This document shows positions 60,290 to 64,000 of a stretch of DNA of 64,000 nt, in pieces. The position numbers and the translations under genes were made by a program. The notes below the pieces were generated by a model. That model was not told the DNA's origin and did no database searches. It saw only the letters and a program-made list of their open reading frames with translations. Source of the DNA: Leishmania infantum JPCM5. Lineage: Eukaryota; Euglenozoa; Kinetoplastea; Trypanosomatida; Trypanosomatidae. The stretch spans positions 351,001 to 415,000 of the forward strand of contig NC_009403.2 in NCBI RefSeq assembly GCF_000002875.2, in the 5' to 3' direction. The number at the start of each line of letters is the position of its first letter. The stretch's first letter is position 1.

Positions 60290-62122
60290 CGCACACGCTC
60301 CACTTTGAAGCGAAAAGGGGAGCAGAAAGCGAGAAGAGTCACGGCACACGATGTGAAGTGGCGGGTATGCATCACCGTGGTGACGACGGCATGGATCTAT
60401 GCGTGGGTGCGCCCTGTTTTTTTTTGTTTGTTTGTTTTTTCGACATCTGAATGTGCTTGTTTGCGAGAGGGCGGGCGGGGGGGCAAGGGAGGTGGATGAG
60501 GAGGAGACGGGATCGTCGTCATCGTCATCGCGCGCATCCTCTCATCTCCCGCCCTCCCTCTCCTCGAGCGGGTGCAGGCTTAGAGCGTTCCAACACAACA
60601 TAAGTCAACGGAGCCCGCCCCCGCCCCCCCTCACACACACACAAACGCAAAAAAAAAGTTTCTTCCTGCTGCTGTGGTGGTGACATTGGTGGTGACCCGT
60701 GGTCTTCTGCAACGCAAGAGCACCCTCTAGATGGCTAGGCGTGAGGGAGAGGTAGTGGGGTTAGAAGGACCGGCTAGCGTGTGGCGGGGTGGTGTGGGGA
60801 GAAGGGCAGGGGAAGGGCCAGCGGGGAGGAAGAGGGTCGGGTGTCTCAGTGCATTGATTTGTGTGTGGGGTTGCCAGGGAGCAGTCCTGTCCTGTTGTCG
60901 TCGTCGCTTCTAGGAGGTTGTTACTGCTTGCGACGCGGCATGCGGCGTTGGCGAAGCACTGCCGGTGGAGCTGAGCACCGCGTCTCTATCTTCTCTCCTC
61001 TCCGCTCACCACCGCCGTTCACTTCATGGTGCGTGGTTCGGGGTGCTTGAGGGAGTTTAGCATCGCCTTTCCTTTGCTGCGTGGAGTGGTGATGTGCGTC
61101 GTGCCAATGTGTGGCGTTTCAAGTTGTCGTTGCTGTTATTCCCACTTGGACTAGGCAGGCTTACCCTTTCGTTTCTTTTTGTATATATATATATATGTGT
61201 GTGTGTGTGCGTGTGTCTTTGCTTCTTCGGCTGGCGGTGCCTCCGACCCACCCACTCACCCACCCACCCCCTCTCTTGCGGAGTGCGCTGTGCGCTGCGT
61301 TGCTTGTGTATGTGATGGACAGGCCGAAGGCTTTGTTGTTCGGTACTCGTGAGGGTCTCATGGCGCGCTAGGGAAGGGTGGGGCGGCGGCGGCACGGACG
61401 GTCAATCATGTTTGGGTGCTGTCCTCTTGCTGGTCTGTGAGTATGTTGAACGAAGCAAAAAAAAAAAGAAAACATTTTTTTACGCTGAGTCTCTCCGCCC
61501 CCTTTTCTGTTTGTTTTCTGAATGGATGTCGCCGAAAAGACGACAAGATGGCCAGCAGCCTCATCACTTGAGGGAGGGAAAGTAAGGGAAGGGGCTCCGC
61601 CAGTGTAGTGAGGTGGCGACGGCGTGTGGTGGAGGCGATTTACTTTTCTCGTGAGCGAAGCTGGCTGCGGACTGCCTCCGCGTTTCGAGCGCCTCCCTCC
61701 GAAAAAACAACACAGCAATAAAAAGGGTGTGGGGACATGCGTGCGTGCACCTGTGCGCACGTGCGTCCCCACCCCGCTCTGTTTGCCGGACCCCTCATCG
61801 TGCCACATACACACACACCTCTCGTTCCTCAAGGCAGCGTATGGATGACCGTGGCTCCAGTGGGCATCGCCTCCTCGCCCCTCCTGCTTTTCTCTGTCTC
61901 CCGTTGTAACTATCTGTGCTTGTGAGGGGGGGCCTCTTCCAGGTGTGCGACCCGTCCACACACACACACGCACAAGCACAGATACATGCGCACACTGCAG
62001 CCCCTCACTCGCACCCGCTCTGAGAAGCGCCATTCAAGTCTCCTTTATACGTCACACGGCGCGTGGCGTGAAAGAGAACCATTTGACGGCGTCATTCACG
62101 CCTTCGGCTCACGGGGGCCGTC
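60290..62122. other. 1.8-kb spacer between LST8 and the TruA-like gene
   Basis: No supported gene. More G-rich than other spacers (60460-60860), with TA/TG runs at about 61183-61212 and short A runs near 61458. No strong splice acceptor is obvious close to 62123. Confidence 0.45.
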
Positions 62123-64000
62123 ATGCACGCACCGACTGCGGCGGCACACATGTGGCGCACGCCCTCCGTCAGCGCACCTCGCCTGCGTCGATGCCTTAGC
62201 GCTTCGGCGGCGGCAGCGGCATCGCTCCCCTCAGCGCTACGGGTAGGTCAGCGCCACGTCACGAGCGCCACTGGCTCTTTCAACGGTAAAGATGGCGAGA
62301 GCAATAATACGAAGGATCACGCGGACGGCAAGGGGGGCGCTGTGCCTCCCTCAGCGACTACAACCGCTACAGGAAGTGCTGCCAGCCACGGCTTTCAAGG
62401 CTGGAAGCGCTTTGGCTCGCTCACCAGCGGCCACCAAGATGTAGGCGTTACAACGAGCCCGCGTAGCTCACCGCCGTCGCCAGCGTCGTCTCCGTCCGCC
62501 TTCTCCCCAAGCCAAGATGCGGCCTCCATCGTCGATGGCAAGACCCGCGACGACGAAGCTCGTCGACGCGCAACATCGGCGCGGCTCACGGACATGTTCG
62601 CCGACAGCGCGCGGCACTCGCGATGGATGCAGGAGCAGCTCCAGCAGTCACGCAGAAGCTCGGTGTACACGGAAGAGACGGCGGCGCCCCGGCTGGTGCG
62701 CTCTTCCTGTAGCGCCGTGAACGCCAATCAACGTGGTTACGCCGTCGACGAAGACGAGGATGGCAGTGCCGTATCGGACGCGGCAGATGCAACGGCACCA
62801 ACAGCGTTGGCGGCCACCGCAGGTGCCGACGTGTTGGAGCAGGAGTTGCTGGACGACAACTTCCTGTACTACCCGCCGCTGGCAGCCATCGGCGAAGCGG
62901 GAGCTGCCGAGGCGACGCACACTCTCCCGAGTGGTGAACCGGAGAGGTACGTCCCTGGTCAGCAGGTCATTCCGCCCGGCATGACGCGCTACCGGGTGGA
63001 TGTGCAGTATCAAGGCAGTGATTTCGATGGATGGTACAAGTCTGTGCAACGAACGCGAAACAGCAAGGATGCTGCGCCAGCTGGCAACACCACTACTGCT
63101 GCGGCAGACTACGGCACTGGCTCCCGCCACTTCGCCAAGGTCGTGCTGGAGGAGGCGCTGGCTGTCGCGCTGGACGTGCCGACGGTTAGCGTCGTTGCCG
63201 CCGTCATTCCAGAGACGGGCGTGTCGGTGCGCCGCCTAACGTGCCATGTAGACGTGCCAAGCGAGGTGGAGCTGCAACCTCGCACCATCCTGCAGCGCGC
63301 CACGCTGTGGCTGCATCAACGTCGGCAGCCGCTCGCCGTTCTCAGCTGTCACCCGTGCCGTAACCAGGATTTCCATGCCCGGCACAGCGGGGTGCGGCGG
63401 GTGTACTGCTACCGCATTCTGAACCGCATTGCACCTCCCCTGTTTGACGCGGGGTTGCAGTGGCACGTGGACCGCTACCTCGATGTGCCGCGCATGCAGC
63501 GCATGGCGCGTCTCATGGAAGGGACACACGATTACGGCTTCTTTGCTGACAGCAAGATGGCGAACGCACTGCGGCGCGCTGCGGCTTCTTCTACCGGAAG
63601 CGGTCGAGGGGGACCGGTGGTGTCTTCGGCGTACAGCGCGGAGCATGAGCGGCTAACTAGTCACGGCCTGAGGCGCGGCGAGGCGCCAGCGGCGCCGAAG
63701 GTGACGGTCGAGCGCGGTCTTTCTCAGCTCGAGCGCGCTGCGGCCTTGCCAACCTTCAACGAGTACGGCCAGCGCGTCATCACGTACCAAGCGAAGCCGC
63801 ACGAGTACCACAAGGCCCGCACAAACCTCCCGACCATCCGCACACTCGACAAGATTGAGGTGGTGCGGCAGGAGGACGAAGTCCTTATCTGGTTCGTCGG
63901 GCAGTCCTTCCTGCGCCATCAGATCCGCAACATGGTGAGCGCGCTCAAGGCGGGCGGCCACGGCCTCTGGGACGATCAAGAGCTCCAGCACGCCTTTCAG
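62123..64000 (+). CDS. TruA-type pseudouridine synthase-like protein, mitochondrial (partial)
   Basis: Open from the ATG at 62123 to the window end (626 codons, no stop seen); an alternative start is the ATG at 62150. The N-terminus is Arg/Ala/Ser-rich (MWRTPSVSAPRLRRCLSAS), a mitochondrial presequence. About 250 low-complexity residues follow, then the TruA fold: YRVDVQYQGSDFDGWY near residue 290, DFHARHSGVRRVYCYRI near 416-432 and SFLRHQIRNMV close to the end. The region that should carry the catalytic RTDAGVHA motif reads IPETGVSVRR, with Glu at residue 364 where the nucleophilic Asp is expected. TruA enzymes convert U38-40 of tRNA anticodon stems. Loss of the Asp suggests an RNA-binding or ribosome-assembly role, as known for inactive modification enzymes in kinetoplastid mitoribosomes. 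The insertions also make it far longer than bacterial TruA (about 270). Confidence 0.8.
   Translation, partial: MHAPTAAAHMWRTPSVSAPRLRRCLSASAAAAASLPSALRVGQRHVTSATGSFNGKDGESNNTKDHADGKGGAVPPSATTTATGSAASHGFQGWKRFGSLTSGHQDVGVTTSPRSSPPSPASSPSAFSPSQDAASIVDGKTRDDEARRRATSARLTDMFADSARHSRWMQEQLQQSRRSSVYTEETAAPRLVRSSCSAVNANQRGYAVDEDEDGSAVSDAADATAPTALAATAGADVLEQELLDDNFLYYPPLAAIGEAGAAEATHTLPSGEPERYVPGQQVIPPGMTRYRVDVQYQGSDFDGWYKSVQRTRNSKDAAPAGNTTTAAADYGTGSRHFAKVVLEEALAVALDVPTVSVVAAVIPETGVSVRRLTCHVDVPSEVELQPRTILQRATLWLHQRRQPLAVLSCHPCRNQDFHARHSGVRRVYCYRILNRIAPPLFDAGLQWHVDRYLDVPRMQRMARLMEGTHDYGFFADSKMANALRRAAASSTGSGRGGPVVSSAYSAEHERLTSHGLRRGEAPAAPKVTVERGLSQLERAAALPTFNEYGQRVITYQAKPHEYHKARTNLPTIRTLDKIEVVRQEDEVLIWFVGQSFLRHQIRNMVSALKAGGHGLWDDQELQHAFQ

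Overview
The window looks like a trypanosomatid nuclear chromosome, most likely Leishmania. Every convincing gene lies on the + strand with no internal introns. Genes are GC-rich, especially at third codon positions. They are separated by 0.7-4.8 kb of pyrimidine-rich, microsatellite-rich spacer, and several genes have a polypyrimidine tract plus AG (candidate spliced-leader acceptor) just upstream of the chosen ATG. This is the layout of one polycistronic transcription unit. From memory, the set ATG8A array, folate/biopterin transporter, MIP-like FKBP and 4-coumarate:CoA ligase-like array resembles Leishmania chromosome 19; this was not checked against a database.

Layout: 0.8-6.1 kb is an ATG8-family array with one decayed copy, one divergent copy and two nearly identical copies. 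7.8-9.9 kb is a BT1-family folate/biopterin transporter, followed by 4 kb without a clear gene. 13.9-16.6 kb is a protein with what looks like a kinesin motor fold that has lost its nucleotide-binding motifs. 17.4-19.4 kb is a CAP-Gly coiled-coil protein, 20.4-22.8 kb an unrecognised protein with nuclear-type basic clusters, 23.5 kb an LC8-type dynein light chain, 24.8 kb a secreted FKBP, 28.4-31.3 kb a FYVE protein with a large insertion, and 33.5 kb a tiny protein with a mitochondrial-type leader.

36.2-54.9 kb is an array of four AMP-forming acyl-CoA synthetase (4-coumarate:CoA ligase-like) genes. Copies 1-3 share near-identical bodies in ~5 kb tandem units; copy 4 is diverged but carries patches of near identity. 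Copy 4 is flanked by two direct copies of a 343-bp dispersed repeat that encodes a 2A-like peptide motif, probably a relic of an ingi/L1Tc-type retroposon. 57.9-60.3 kb is an LST8-like WD40 protein (TOR complex) greatly enlarged by insertions. 62.1 kb to the window end is a TruA-type pseudouridine synthase relative with a mitochondrial-type leader and a replaced catalytic Asp; it continues past the window.

Functional themes: autophagy and TOR signalling (ATG8 family, LST8, FYVE), cytoskeletal transport (kinesin-like, CAP-Gly, dynein light chain), and mitochondrial or lipid metabolism (acyl-CoA synthetases, TruA-like, small leader protein). Neighbourhood in trypanosomatids does not imply co-function. 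The more unusual signals are the decayed enzymes and motors that stay open as long ORFs, the two gene-conversion arrays, and the retroposon-like repeat pair.
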